Below, piece after piece: positions 34,886 to 47,576 of a stretch of 64,000 nt of DNA. A program made the position numbers and the translations under genes. This DNA is from Trematomus loennbergii (taxonomy: Eukaryota > Chordata > Actinopteri > Perciformes > Nototheniidae): positions 6,240,207 through 6,304,206 of the forward strand of contig JAAOOA010000056.1 of NCBI GenBank assembly GCA_012861695.1, given 5' to 3'. The first letter of the stretch is position 1. Every line of letters starts with the position of its first letter. The notes beneath the pieces were generated by a model. The model did not search any database. It saw only the letters and a list, made by a program, of their open reading frames with translations, and was not told the DNA's origin.

Positions 34886-35627
34886 TTATTTTTCATATAG
34901 AGTGTACCAGAGCTTCCGGTTTTGGGCAAGCTGCGTGTGCATCATTCTAACTCACTAATGGTAATGTTTAGGTGGATTTAGGAGCTTCCCTTCGATTCTA
35001 TTGGCTCTAACGGTTACAAAGAGCTGTCAATCAACCAATTGACCAATGGGTTCCAGAGATACGGCAAATACACCCAAATGTACCCAGAGGTGAGTCCGCC
35101 TGGACCTACTTTTTCTAAACCTCTCTAAAAAGGTCAAATTTAACTTGTTTTGCATAAATCTTGATACAGGGTACTTATTATATGTTATAGTTTGGATTCC
35201 TAAAGGTGTTGGGCTACTATCCCATCATTCAAGGGTAGTTTTCGCTATTAGTAATGATTTTATTTTAGACGGAAACTATAATTACATTTGTTTTACTATG
35301 TTCAATCTGTATTAACTTTAAAATAAAAACATCTATATTGATTCTGACACTTCTACAGCCAACTCACAGGTGTATCATTGCTTTGAGAACAAAGATTATT
35401 CATTTACCCCTTTAAGAAGTGAAGATATAGTAATTTGTTCTGGGCATGTCATTTTCGAGCCTGAGGCCTGAAAAACAGGCTCAGGTCTAGTAACTTTGTT
35501 TCTTGAGGACGTTCACTGCTCAGCCCCAACTTCAGCCTACAACGAAAATAAATGTGTAGAGCTTTGATACAAGTTTGCAGATTTCATTAGCCAACTGAGC
35601 ACCATGTCCGTGTATCACTGTATCAGC

Positions 35628-36075
35628 CTCAGTGGCATAGGCGGAGTTTGACATTTGCGCTTGGGGGGGCAAACCTTTTTTACTGACGTCAGTACACAGT
35701 CCAAACTATTGCGTGGGGTGCTACGGATACAGTAGCAATAAAGCCAGCGCTCACCGCACTGAGTATGACTTTTCCATGCCCGCCGTACACACACACTCAT
35801 ATGGAAGGGGCGGTCTCTCCCCCCAACAACAGTGCATTACATAACTGTAAAACTTATCATAACTGTGCACATCTTATACTTATTTGATAACTACTATATC
35901 TCTTGGTTACTTGAACATGCTACAATATTATGAACCAGTGTCCTACCTTATTAAATATTGATATACGAAATATTTGTATTGGAACAGTTTTCGACGTAGT
36001 AATGCTGTAACATATTTCAGCCACTAGGGGGGGCAATGCCCCTGACCCCCCGCAAAATCCGCCTATGCTCAGTGG
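35628..36075. mobile_element. hAT MITE with CATAGGCGGA ends and 8-bp duplication
   Basis: The element spans 35636-36067 (432 bp), starting CATAGGCGGA and ending TCCGCCTATG. The perfect 8-bp duplication CTCAGTGG lies at 35628-35635 and 36068-36075. G and C runs of the form GGGGGGGCAA occur just inside both ends. There is no transposase frame. Confidence 0.9.
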
Positions 36076-36729
36076 ATAAGAGTTACAGCTAGCTAATCAG
36101 GTGCATGTATAAGTAATATTACATTTACCAGAGAATAGTGCCTAACATAAACAACTTAACACTTATTAACAGTAGGACTACGGTTGACTAAATGTCAACG
36201 CAAATGTGCGCAAGGCACTGGGTAACTGCGGTGCTTAAAAACAGCGCCGTCTAGCAATCGAATGTTTCCTTTATTATGATGTTCTTACAGTGTTACTATA
36301 AGAAAAAACATGTTGACAAGTTTCTTAGTGTTTACAGGTGTCAATGTGTAGCTCCATGAATGAATAAACTCACGTCGCTCGCGAGGGCCGCCGACGGCCA
36401 CCATGATGGATCGATTTTTTATGGCAACGTCGGTCATGACCTCAACGTCATAACGTAGGTGACGTCAGACACTGCGTCTCTGTTCATTAAAATGTATTCA
36501 CAATGATCCATATGAAATAAAGAATTACTCGTTAAGACAACTTAATATTTTATTGTTAGTTAAGATTGCAGTAGGCCTGCCCCTGATTAAAGTGATTAAA
36601 ATGTACAATACTACAGCATTGGCTTGGGGACAGTGCAGACAAAAGGTAAAAAATAAGATTAGTAAATTAGCAGAGTAACATTAAATGAAGAAGCGGCAGA
36701 CAATAATGAAATCAAATCTGATAAGAACA
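36076..36729. other. Intergenic, no feature seen
   Basis: Non-coding AT-rich DNA. A CpG-bearing stretch near 36374-36470 stands out but carries no recognisable gene. Confidence 0.45.
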
Positions 36730-37700
36730 CATCGATGGTAATGCATTTAAGTTTGAGGTACTGCTCTAACTCTGTTACTCTGTTTGGATTCTGGTTGGGC
36801 TGAAATGTCCTTTGAGTTTGTTTCGTCATGCACTTATTGTCAGTGGCGGCGCCAGGGTATGGCTGGGGTAGGCTACAGCCATACCAAGAAATGGCTTAGC
36901 CCACCTTAGCCCCACCATGAAAAATGATGTTAAAGTAAGCAAAATAAAGTCCGCCAACTCGTGCGAAGTAAATTGCACAGACAGCAGTTAGTAAGATTGA
37001 TTTCAGTAGCCACTTGTCTGGAAATACCGAAGACTAGAAACGGTTTTGAAAACTTTTGTCACGTAGTGATCGTCTTCTCAATAAAACATATTTGATAATG
37101 TCTTCTGGCCAATCAGAATTACGATAATGGCGTGGTGTTGTTGCAGGAAGTCCCGACGGAGAATACTTTTGCGGTAGTACACCTCTATATACATCGATAC
37201 AACATTACGTGTTGATAGAAATCAACACGTAATGAAATAAGACCCCATGGTTTGATGATTGATAGGTGTGTGGGCTGTCTTTCATTTTGACACACAGAAC
37301 AATGGGGCTATCCACCCTTATCCACAATGTAAAGTAATTCACACAGCCTCTTCCCTCTTCTCTCTGTGAGGATCAGCAGGTTCAGATTTCAGAACAAAGT
37401 AAGTAACTCCAGGTCGCCCTTTTATTTACTACAAGACAAATGTGCCTTTTTATTTCATACAGTTCCATTTGGATTGAGACAGGGAAATAATCTAAACATC
37501 ACGCGTGGCGTTTCACTGTCAAGGGGGGCGATATAGCGTGTATGTAATTACATTGCAAATACTGACTTGAGCCCCACCACTGTATGGGTTAGCCCTACCA
37601 TAGATTACCCAACAAAACTACTCTGGCGCCGCCACTGCTTATTGTATGTAGCTTTGGATAAAAGTGTCAGCTAAATTAAATGTAATGTAATGTTATAATA
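36730..37700 (+). mobile_element. L2-type LINE 3' tail split by a hAT element
   Basis: 36730-36840 reads like the 3' end of the L2 at 34700-34885 (GCACTTATTGT). It resumes after the hAT insertion as ATGTAGCTTTGGATAAAAGT and ends with tandem TGTAA near 37680-37693. Only the 3' tail is left. Confidence 0.75.
36833..37645. mobile_element. hAT element with 8-bp duplication, inserted in an L2 tail
   Basis: The element spans 36841-37637 (797 bp), starting CAGTGGCGGCGCCAG and ending CTGGCGCCGCCACTG, a perfect 15-bp inverted pair. The 8-bp duplication CTTATTGT lies at 36833-36840 and 37638-37645. The end sequence is related to the hAT at 27324-28411 (shared CAGTGGCG). No transposase frame was found. 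Confidence 0.92.
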
Positions 37701-39216
37701 TAGTCATGCATTGTAAGCAACTAGTTGGACAGAAATCTGTGCTGGGACTCCCTGCGTTACCTACCCCAAACCACCTTAAGTGCAAGCTTTGAGGCCGTCT
37801 GAAAATAAAAAAAATGTCCTTCCCTTTCCTTTCCTTCCTTAACAACTGCCCAAAGTGGAGCAGTCCAAGTATTCTGAGGTTTTTCCATTAGGGAGGGTGG
37901 ATGGTGGGGTTGAGTGTGAGTCAGGTACCTGTGATGGTTAAGAAATGAACAAAGCTTGCTGGTTGATCTTTGATCACCTACTGGTCACAAGCATTGGATA
38001 GAATTTGAAAGAATGACATTGCAGATACAAGCGATCAAATTAGATTTTCCCACAGGGCTGGTGACCTCACTCTTCCCACAAGAAAAGCTCAATTATTGCT
38101 TACCAAAGCTAGCTTGGTTAAAGGGAATTATCCAGGAAAAAAAGAGGTGTCTGGCAGTTGAATGATGCAGTTTATTTATTTATCCCCTTGCATATCGTCA
38201 GTTAAATAGAAAAAGAAGAACAGCATGTAAAATCTTTCCCCATGTCTACGAAAACATGTATTCCCATTGATTGGCCACAAATGTGCACAATGATTCAACC
38301 CACAGGATTTATTGTCATTAACTCCAAAGTGTTTTCACTTCCAGCAGGGGATTGGCTTCACAGGGTCGGAGCTGTCGGCCCCTTTATGTGTCTGCTCCCC
38401 TGTTTTCCACTGTAACCTTCTGTTTATACAATACTCAGGGCCCTCCGCTGTGGGCCCCTGCATCAGTCTGGATCCAGTTCAGGCTCTGTTTGTGTTCACT
38501 CTCTCACACTTTAACACCCTCCCCGCTCATCCCCTCCCACCAGCGTTTTCAATCAATTAGTGCCGTTCATTAGTGGGAACATTGGGAAAAAAGAGTTTGA
38601 TTGAGAGTTTGACTCCCAGCCTAGAATTTGATCCAAAAACAGACTTCTCCGGCAGGCCAAGCACCACACCGAGGGCCCGCTTGTTTCCAGGCTACGACTC
38701 AGTCTCTCCCAAAGCCTGATGTGGGTAACCTTGATCACAGGAATCCTTTTCAGTCCGCTTGCATGAACTGACCAAGCAATGGAGTCATGATAAAGATAAA
38801 AACAGATATTGTAGAGTCATGTTTGGGTATAAAAGTACTGAATATATACTATTGACTGCTGAATAGGAAACATTTAATTCAATAATTGTTCAGTGTTCAG
38901 AGGAGTCCTGTGGAGGTGAAGCTCAGAACAAAATCTCTTGTCACATTATTCAACAAATCCCCCTTGAAAATTGGGAACTATGTAGAATATAGCTTTAATA
39001 ATGAGGGATTCCTTTTAGGCTTGTGCTCATCAATTTTCAAAGACACATTAAAAGAAAAAAGTAAGTTGACAGACAGCCTGTATCTTCCATAGTGTTTTTT
39101 TTCTGTGTTAATACCACATTTAGCTGGTTTAAATGGCTGAATGAGTCTGGTAAAGAAAGAAGGACAACAAAAAGGAAACTCTCATTTGTGCTTTAAAATG
39201 AGCTGCAAAGATCAGA
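37701..39216. other. Intergenic, no gene seen
   Basis: Mixed composition. The stretch at 38330-38740 is less AT-rich and has overlapping short open frames on both strands without domains. It could hold conserved non-coding sequence, but I cannot show this. Confidence 0.4.
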
Positions 39217-39596
39217 TTAAAGGTGGGGTAGGTAATTTTGGAGAAACCAGCTCGAGTGCGCTAGAATTTGAAAATACACAGCCGGACAAAATCTGCCACT
39301 TCCTTACAGAGCCCCTCCTCCAACACACACGAACGCACACATGACCAATGAGGGCACAAGATAAGTTTGTGCACAGATGGAAGGCTGACAGGCAGGTAGG
39401 CCATCCAGTTATTTTAGCCGGGCCGGCTAAAATGATTGGTCGTGCTTTTTACGGCGCTACGGCTTCCACAGATGACATTTTTTTATGTATTTATTGTCAA
39501 AGCACTTAAGATATTCATTGCTATCGGGATGTTAAGAGCATTCCATGGAATATAACAAAAAGTGTTTCTGAAATAAATGACATACCCCACCTTTAA
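39217..39596. mobile_element. MITE with TTAA target and AGGTGGGGTAGGT ends
   Basis: TTAA followed by AGGTGGGGTAGGTAA (from 39217) is mirrored by ACATACCCCACCT followed by TTAA (to 39596). The 380-bp element has no coding capacity. A TTAA target is typical of piggyBac/Kolobok-type transposition. Confidence 0.85.
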
Positions 39597-40394
39597 GTCA
39601 TGACTTTTTTCCAGTGAATACATTGTGGGTTGTGTGTTGTTGCCATTCAAATCCTTTTGTGATAAAAAGGAGCTTAATGCCAGAGAATATCAAAAAGTTA
39701 GGTTGGTATGCCCGATCTATTTAAGCATCTTAAATAGTGTAAAGCCAACAGCATTGCCTTTCCTTTTATATTACGACATCACGTTTCTAGGGCAGCCAGT
39801 GATCAGTAAATGTCACAGTCCTACAGAGATGCACACTTTAATTTAACCATGTTCTTTTCCAATAGGGGCCATGGCCAGACCGGCCTCAGTTTACACACTT
39901 CTCATGAAGCAGAAAACCTTACTACTGTATATTCATTGAAACTGGGATCTTCTCCTTGAAACTTGGAGCACTGGTGATTGTGCAAGGACATGCAGGAACA
40001 TCTCCAGTACACGTAAGTGCTAAACGTATGTATGTTTACTGTTAAGGTACAGGGAATATCTGTTAAAAACAACAATGTAATTTAAAATTAAATGGTTGCT
40101 TTAAAACAATATGTGCCCATTTTAATACTGAAACATGTTTTCTTTTGCGTTTTAAGAAATGATATGCCTTTAACAAAGCAATTTATGATAAACCGTAAGT
40201 TATAGGTTATATTTAACAGTTAAGGGATCTATTCATCATTAGTAATGTTGTTTGTTGCTTTCGCCACTGGTTAGTGTAGAATAACATGCCAGACATTTCT
40301 TTGAAATGCATCGACTAGAACATGTAGCACATGCTTTTGCCGCAATGGAGCACAGACAAAGGAGAAGGAAATAGTGAGGAAACATAATGTAATG
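39597..40394. other. Intergenic, no feature seen
   Basis: AT-rich non-coding sequence. Confidence 0.5.
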
Positions 40395-41217
40395 TTAAAG
40401 GAAAGGTGTCATGCTTTTCTGGTTATTACCCGTCCCCTTGTGTGTTATGAAGGTTTTTATGCATGTAAACGGTGTGCAGAGTCAAAACCCTCAAAGTACA
40501 CCCTGTAGCGAGTAAAACTCGAACACAGAAAATACCTCCCCAAAACGCCTCGTTGGAGATACTGTACGTCATTGTCCATTTGATTATTCCGGGTACGGGA
40601 TGATGTAATCCCGTACCCGGAACGAAATGGACCAATCCGTGGAGCCGTAACGTTACGTCCGCGGAGCCGTTACGTTAAGCCCCCGCAGATTGGTCCAAAT
40701 GGACCAATCCACGGACTTCCTCACACACAGGCAGCTCTGCTGATTTCTCCTCCCTGGCTGCAGGCTGATAACAGACAGTTGGGATCGCGGCGAAATTCTC
40801 TCTGCAGACCCATTCTCACAGCGTTTGTCAACCTTTTTCTTACTCAATATCAAGCCACACTTATTGTTTTTACTTCGACTGTGAGTTTGTGTGTGCTCAG
40901 GATGAGTTTGGCTGTGTTTCGTAATCGCTATGTATGCTAAACAAGGAAACAACACCTCCGCGGAGCTCAGCGCGATTCACAACGTCCCGACCAATCAGAG
41001 CACACTGTGCTCACAGGGAGGGTGGGGGCTGGAGCTTTTGGAGCTACAACGAGCCGTTAAAGGCAGAGAGTGAAATTCAGTGAATACAAGTAGTTTACAG
41101 AGATGCTGTATGAGAAACCAATGTGAGTTTGGAAAAATGCACAGTATAAATCTATTTTAGTATACCTCAACAATGGAATTATGATCAGTGGAAATGGCCA
41201 TGACACCTCTCCTTTAA
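40395..41217. mobile_element. 823-bp MITE with TTAAAGGA ends
   Basis: TTAAAGGAAAGGTGTCATG at 40395-40413 is mirrored by CATGACACCTCTCCTTTAA ending at 41217, consistent with a TTAA target. The centre holds a perfect hairpin (40587-40622), doubled GGAGCCGT-AACGTTA-type units and repeated GGACCAATCC strings. A fragment of the same family (TCTTACTCAATATCAAGCCA) recurs near 53418-53437. There is no transposase frame. Confidence 0.8.
40587..40622. repeat. Perfect 15-bp hairpin inside the MITE
   Basis: TTCCGGGTACGGGAT at 40587-40601 is the exact inverse of ATCCCGTACCCGGAA at 40608-40622, with a 6-base loop, GATGTA. The stem is GC- and CpG-rich. Confidence 0.92.
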
Positions 41218-41391
41218 CATGTTTAAAGGCCACCGTTATATTGACTCAACTATATAGGAAATAAGCTGAATGCTTTAGTGGACTCAGTTCTCTGATAAAG
41301 TGTGGTTGGTAAAACAGAAGCATGTTTGACGGAGAAGCAGGGAGAGCTTGTCTCGGTTTCTCCGCCTGTTATAGTCCTGATGTGGAGTGAC

Positions 41392-41720
41392 TGCCCCTAC
41401 GTCTGTAGCCTCCTCTCCTGGAGCAGGTAGACCAGAAGATGAACGCAGGTAGAGTCAACACGCACAACTGGTCAGATAGAGCTTGAAACTGATGGAACAA
41501 ATTGTTACACATGCACCACATGCACCCAAATCTACACGCACCACCTTCAACTGAGGATGACCCAGCTGTACGCCCAGTGTCCGTACATCTGGAGGTAGAC
41601 GTGCGGACCTCCTGGCAGCGGTTGGGGTCCAACAGAGTGAATGTGAAGTGACTGGCAGCCTGCTTTCCTGGAGCAGGTGAACCAGGTAGAGTAAACACAC
41701 ACAGCTGGTTTCACTGAGCT
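41392..41720. repeat. Diverged local repeats (CTGGAGCAGGT family)
   Basis: CTCCTGGAGCAGGTAGACCA near 41416 and TTCCTGGAGCAGGTGAACCA near 41666 begin related segments that continue into GTAGAGT-AACACRCACARCTGG. A further relative is at 42862-42970, where TCTGAGGTAGACATG and GTGGATGTGAAGTGG correspond to 41588-41655. The family is not recognised. Confidence 0.5.
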
Positions 41721-44700
41721 GCAGAGACACATATAGAAGCATGGAGGAACAGGAAAATACACTGTGATACATACATGTTGACATGCATACACACAACTGT
41801 AGGGAGTAATACAGAGAGGGAAGGACAGAAGCTGTAATCAGAATGATAGACAGCTGGACTTCTGCCTTTCACTGCCTATAGCCTAAATGTATGAGGAACT
41901 AGCTTTATATCAGGGGAAAATTAGAAGGATCCTACCCTTTCTTTTATAGAGAGCACGTTGTTCTGGAATTTGTAGTTCTTCTCACTATGGTCCGTTTCCT
42001 TCCTTAGACCCACTATGTTCCCAGTTTAGCATTTACACCAGTGCTTTTGTGGGTTTTAGGTAGGCTATTAAATACACATCAAGGACATTTGTGCCACAGA
42101 AAATAAACTCCTTGCCCGCCATGTTCATGAAAATAATAAATAAACGTCTTCCACACGTTGCCCCATCTTCTTCTTCTGTTGAGCTTAATAGCGGCTGCCA
42201 ATGTGGAAAATGTGAGAAGTGAAAATCTCTTGTGGTGAAGGGTTATCCCAGTAATTTACCGGGAACTATGTGAAAGAGGCTCAATGCAGGCAGACATGTG
42301 AGCAGACAGGCTTGAAAGACAGCAGCAGAAGAAACAAGCTGACATGAAGGCCGGTGTGTGTGTTCAGTCCACAGCCTCCCCTCAGTCAGAGAGACTATTA
42401 GTCCCTGGTTGTGGCCCAGCCTGTCAGTTGTGATAGTGATAGCAGGTAGAAGGTTGAGACCGTGTCACACCAGCTGTGGCTCACTGGTACCCTCTCCTCC
42501 TCCGTCCCTCCACCACCTCTGCAACACAAACACATGCTAAACAGGCCACTGTCTCCACTGCCTCCCACATTCAGCTGCAAATGAGCCCGCTTTGGGCCCC
42601 AGCCCTGTTTGATGTCATGAATAATGAGGATGAATTTTCATTTACGCAGGTTTCTGAAAACTATAACCCCTATTGTTCAGGTCCCTCACATCAAGCAGTC
42701 AGGTCTGTGAGATCTGGAGTCTATTCATGTCCAAGTTACAAACACATACAATTAAAACCCACACATTAACAGACAGATTTTATAAAATGAATACACAGCA
42801 CACCACTACTGAGTCCAAGAAACATTGACCTTCTGAGGATTGGCACATTCGTTATCTCAGTATGTGAAGCATCCATCTGAGGTAGACATGTAGTCCTCCT
42901 GGCCATGATGGACATCTGACAGAGTGGATGTGAAGTGGAGCCTTGCCTGCTGGCAGACATACCAGAAAAACACGAAGCTCACAAAACTACACAAATATAA
43001 ACCAGATTCCTATTCAGAAGAAGCATGTGTTGAATCTGAATGATGGGGCAAACATGTCATACATAGAGTATAACCCAAATGTACGACATTTGTCTCAAAT
43101 CAATCCACATTCCATTCACCAATGTTTTCTGCCTCATTGTCCTATTGACTATATGATATAAAGGTAAAATAAGAAAGAACAGCAACAAACACATCAACAA
43201 ACATATAAAGAAAAAAACAACAACACACAGGAATAAGGGGGTAAAGGCCGCCAAAACAGCTGTCTTAGGTGAGAACTCTGGGTAATGGTAAATCTACCTT
43301 AGTATAAAGATGCAACAGGGGAAAACAGTTCGTTCTATTGGTCAATAATGACTATTTATATCACTTTTTCCAATTGTAAAAAAACATTTGTTAATGATTT
43401 CTTTGAAAATTGAAACAAAACAAAAACACAACAAGTCTTGGATATGTTTAAGCAACACAAATAATACAACTTTTGTTTAGAAAAAAACATAATGATTTGG
43501 CTTTCGAAGACTTAAATGAATGTCAATGGCAACTTTTGTTTTAACACAGGGCTGGAACAGCAGTCTCCTGTGTGAAAGTCATGTGTTTGTTCAAATCATC
43601 ATTATCCCGAATTCCCAGTTGAGCTTCAGCGGAATATGAGAAACATGAGTAAGTAAAGCTAGGCTAATAGACTGTAATCTTAAATAGAAAAAGCTTTAGT
43701 AATCTTCTTTTCTCTGACAAATATCAATCATCCCATTTACCTATTTTGAAAGGAAATATGTTGGTATTGAATCTTTGTAACACAGCACAATGACGCAAAC
43801 ATAAGTACATTTGTGAGGACAAGCTGTACAATTACATAAACGTTCTTCAGTATAAACATGGAGTGAAGTATGGATTTGTAGCAAAGTAAGAGGAAAAAGT
43901 GCTAGGCAGTAAAAGTAGCAGGTCTATTTCTCATCGACTCACTGGCGGGTTTAAAGTTGGATTTAATTGAAGCCCACAGGCTGCTACGAGCTATTATCGA
44001 CGCCTTGCTTACGCCAGTCTATAAGAGAGTAACATTTAAATGCTCAACTCATCATCTTTGTTGATGTAGCTGAGGTTTCACTTAGCCGAGGCATTCAGAC
44101 CTGACTTGTTTTGTGTGTACTGTTGATGAATGCGCTGTACTGCTGGATCTTTTGTGTTGATGGCTAAAGATGTGTTGAATGTGGCCGATTGATTTACTCA
44201 TTACCCTCAGCCTAGTAAACAACCAGGCGACTGCTAATGCACTGGTCATTACTTTTCAACTTGCTAGACTTTCTGTAGGCAATAATAATCACCAAGGACA
44301 TGTATTGCTGTGTTATTGTGCGTAGGATGTTTGCTCTGTTTACCTTTAATAATGGAAGTAAAAGGAGAAGTCATCAAAATGTCACCTTCATTCACTCCAA
44401 TAGTGAGTCTTTGTTTTGTGTTTCGTCTAATTGAAAACTACAGAACTCAATGGAACAAATCTATTCAACAAAAATATTTTATTTCAATTGGAAAATGTTT
44501 TGGGTTGAACAATTATTTCAGAGGTTGTTATTCATATTGTACAACTTTAATCCTAATTAACACAAGTGTTGGGGATTGTATTACATCACAAAATCACAAA
44601 TATTTCTAAAAGGTTAGCTTGAAGTTTCTTTAACTACTTATCAGTAGCTTGTCACAGCAACTTCTCGTAAATTCAAACTTATTTGAGTTAAACAACAAAA

Positions 44701-46430
44701 AAAATTGGATATTTTTTTTATAATTTTGTATTGGGACGATTTTAAATTACATTATTGGAAATTAAACCAACATACTTGAAATTAAAACATTTTGGAAACT
44801 AAATTACCTAATGTCTACTGGGTTAGCATAACCTGATTACTTTATTAAACCTCTTACTTAGATACTCATATTTTTTCATTTTGAATATTTAAATTTAAAG
44901 AAATGCTACCTAGACTATAAGGTTTGGTTCATTTTGTATATCCTTCGCCCCCATAAAACTGTAATGTTTGGAAGTTAAACTTCAGCTTGTGATGCTTCAG
45001 TGATTTCCTTTTGTTCATATTTGATTGCCTTTAATTGAGCCATACACACTTCCTTGCAACACATTACTAAATACAGTATTTGGCAACAAATTGGCAAGTT
45101 TCTAGCTAGGACATTCAATTCGTTTTTCTGACACTTCTTTAAAATGATATATATTTCCATAGAATTCGGAACAGACATGTATTGCCCCCATAGGATGAAT
45201 CCTACTTGGCAACAGGCAATTTAAATACAAATTGGTAGACACATTTGGTTTTCCATCAAGTTGTATTGAAATCATTTTGGTGATTCCCTGACTTTCACTT
45301 CTAAAGCCATCATCAGATTACAGTTTCACTGCCTCACTTGGCTGGCAACATGGCTGTGCACTCTGTGTAAATGTATAGGCACACAGTATATATATCCAAT
45401 TATGTGAAACTCTCTTATCCAACTCTTTATCTATAATAACCTTTTTTTAAAGCAAGGGTGTGTATGTGTGTGTGTGCTTAAAGGAACAAAATAGCTTTTT
45501 CCCTTTGCTCTTTCACATCCTCAGGGGACAATCATTACCAAACATTACAAAGGCTAACTATTTAAACCCTTGCTCCTATTGAAAGCCAATCCATACAGAC
45601 TGGAGAAGAGAATTTAAAAAAGAAAGAACAGGAGGAAAAAAGGAAACAAAAGCCAAGATAGACTCTGAGAGAACGTGGAGGAAAGAATAAGGACGGGAAA
45701 GACAGAGAGAGAGTTGGAAAGAGTTAGACACGTATAGAGAAAGATGGTGAAGAGGAGGCTCTTTTGGGGTGCAGTGGGCTGTGAGACAGGTCCTTTCACT
45801 CTGATCTAAACACTGTGTCCCACTGTGCATCAGTGCTCTCACCCAGGCAGCCAACACTGTGGCCGCAGACTCAAAGTTAACCAGTCAACTCCATTACAGT
45901 GCAGGGGGCGTGTACAGACCTGCCACACCAAAGGGATCACGCCGGCCGGCCAAGAATATTAATTGCTTTTAAATGAAGTGGAAGTCTCTTTATTGGGTGT
46001 CTGGTGTTGGTTTGTTATCTGCAGGGCTGAAAAGGCCTCAATGCTCTTTGGTCTCGCCGCCTTTGAAAGAGAAACTGACTCTGGATGAGGTCATTGATCA
46101 GCGGGGGCTGTATACTCCCAGTGGGTTTTTGTGTGTCCTGCCCCTTTAACTACTGCTATTGTATTTTGGCCTTTCAATTGTCAATGCACTGTGGTCAATA
46201 AACATATTTGTTAATGATGCTTCTTCCTTAAAGTAGATTCAGTCCAAGGTATTTTTATGATGTTTGTAATACATGCAACCTTTGATAGGAACCAACGCTC
46301 AGCTTGGTAATACTTTACATAGCATAGTAACATGTCACAGTTATGATGTATTTGTTTAGTAACAAGTACAAATATTTAGAATGAAAATCCAGCAATTTAA
46401 ACTACTAATCCCAAAAAGCCTTGTTACTCC
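41721..46430. other. Gene-free stretch
   Basis: AT-rich, no supported coding exon. It includes the diverged repeat at 42862-42970. 45940-46110 is less AT-rich (AAGAATATTAATTGCTTTTA onward) and could be conserved non-coding DNA. Confidence 0.45.
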
Positions 46431-46444
46431 GACAGTCTAGAGGT

Positions 46445-47576
46445 CAGATTTGTTGCTGTTTTACATGGAGTTTAATGAAAAGTTGATGTCATCTTGTTTA
46501 GTTGACAGGGTGGGCTGGTACCTGTTAGCTTAGTGCATGGACTGGAGGTGTGAGGTGGCTACTAAGGCCCCGGCCCCACGGGAACGAAAACGGGTTGTAT
46601 CCGCATATTTCTCTTGCATATAGCCCTTTTTGCCAGGAGCAAAACACACACTTCAAGTCAGATCATCACCCTTAGCTATTTTAATTACCTCTCAAACTAC
46701 CTAAACTAGTTATAAATATGTTTATTTTTACTGTCGGGTCACTCATTACTGGATCAGCTGCTGCATGAGACAGACACTGACACTGTCAGAAGAGAGGGAG
46801 GAAAAAGAGAGGCCAGGCTCCGTATATTTTATTATTATATCATTATATAGAGTCGTTATTCATTTGTTTTAAAGCTCAATAAATAACAAATAAGACCTTT
46901 GACCGGCACTTTTATAATTTCGTCCGGAAGATTTAAACTTTAACACACGTTGACCGGCGAAAAACTCTGCCCGGTTCCCTCGGCCCCCACCACGGAGAAT
47001 AAACAGAAGTGCAGCCATGACAACCATTCTTCTTCGCTGCTTTTGTGGAGGAAGTTACAGCGCCACGTACAGGCTCGGCATATGTACTGCAGCTTTTCCA
47101 GCGGTTGGATCTAAACGGAGCTGTCTCGTGTGGGCAGACACTATCCGGTGTATATTGCGTGTGGACGGAAGCTTTTTGGCGATTGCGTTTGCGTTAATCC
47201 TATGCATTTTGCCGTATGCGTTCCTGTGGGGCCGGGGCCTCAGGGTAGACTTTTGATGGACCATGATAACCTTTTATGCAATTGGGACACGTAGAGACAC
47301 AGAGACAGGACTGTAAAAACTGTACAAGTGACAAGCTAGGAAGTTATATTGTACAGACAAGGTTCTCCATGCCTCTTCATCCTTCAGTTACTGGCTCAAT
47401 TTGTGCTTCATGCCTCCTCATTCACCTGCGGACGCAGATGTAGCATGGGGTAGTTTTTTGCTGTTTTAAATGGAGTTAGATGTAAAGTTGATATAAGTTT
47501 GGTCTCTTTTTGTTTAGCTGACGAGTACCTGTTAGCTTGGCGCAGGGATTGGAGGTATGGGATGGCTACCAAGGGT
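46445..47576. repeat. Direct repeat pair flanking a MITE
   Basis: 46445-46563 and 47459-47576 are related (shared strings: TTGCTGTTTTA, TGGAGTTWGATG, GTACCTGTTAGCTT and GGATGGCTAC-like ends). The first copy is cut by the MITE at 46566-47239; the second continues uninterrupted into CCAAGGGTAGAAAA. Another related piece (GTACAGACRAGGTTCTCCA) occurs at 47350 and again at 50810. Confidence 0.65.
46564..47243. mobile_element. Harbinger-like MITE with AGGCCCCGGCCCCAC ends
   Basis: AGGCCCCGGCCCCACGGGAA at the left (from 46565) is mirrored by TTCCTGTGGGGCCGGGGCCT at the right (to 47240). Flanks are TAA at the left and TCA at the right, a decayed 3-bp TWA-type target. The unoccupied version of the site is present in the paralogous repeat near 47568-47580. 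An open frame of 79 codons inside (47017-47256) overlaps the end and has no domain. Confidence 0.8.

Larger units (their letters stand above)
30958..35494. mobile_element. Repeat family X, copy 2, expanded by nested insertions
   Basis: The left end TAACCTGTTAAGCCCGATT (30957) and right end GCCTGAAAAACAGGCTCAGG (to about 35490) match copy 1. Internal X segments survive at 31060-31132, 32213-32406, 32853-33060 and 34885-35492. Between them sit a Harbinger-like MITE (31134-32208), a solo LTR (32412-32847) and a 5'-truncated L2-type LINE (about 33135-34885), which itself carries an insertion. Removing these restores the copy 1 order. Confidence 0.7.

Noticed and set aside
47017..47256. 79-codon open frame near 47.0 kb
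   Set aside because: It lies inside the Harbinger-like MITE and crosses its terminal repeat; no domain.
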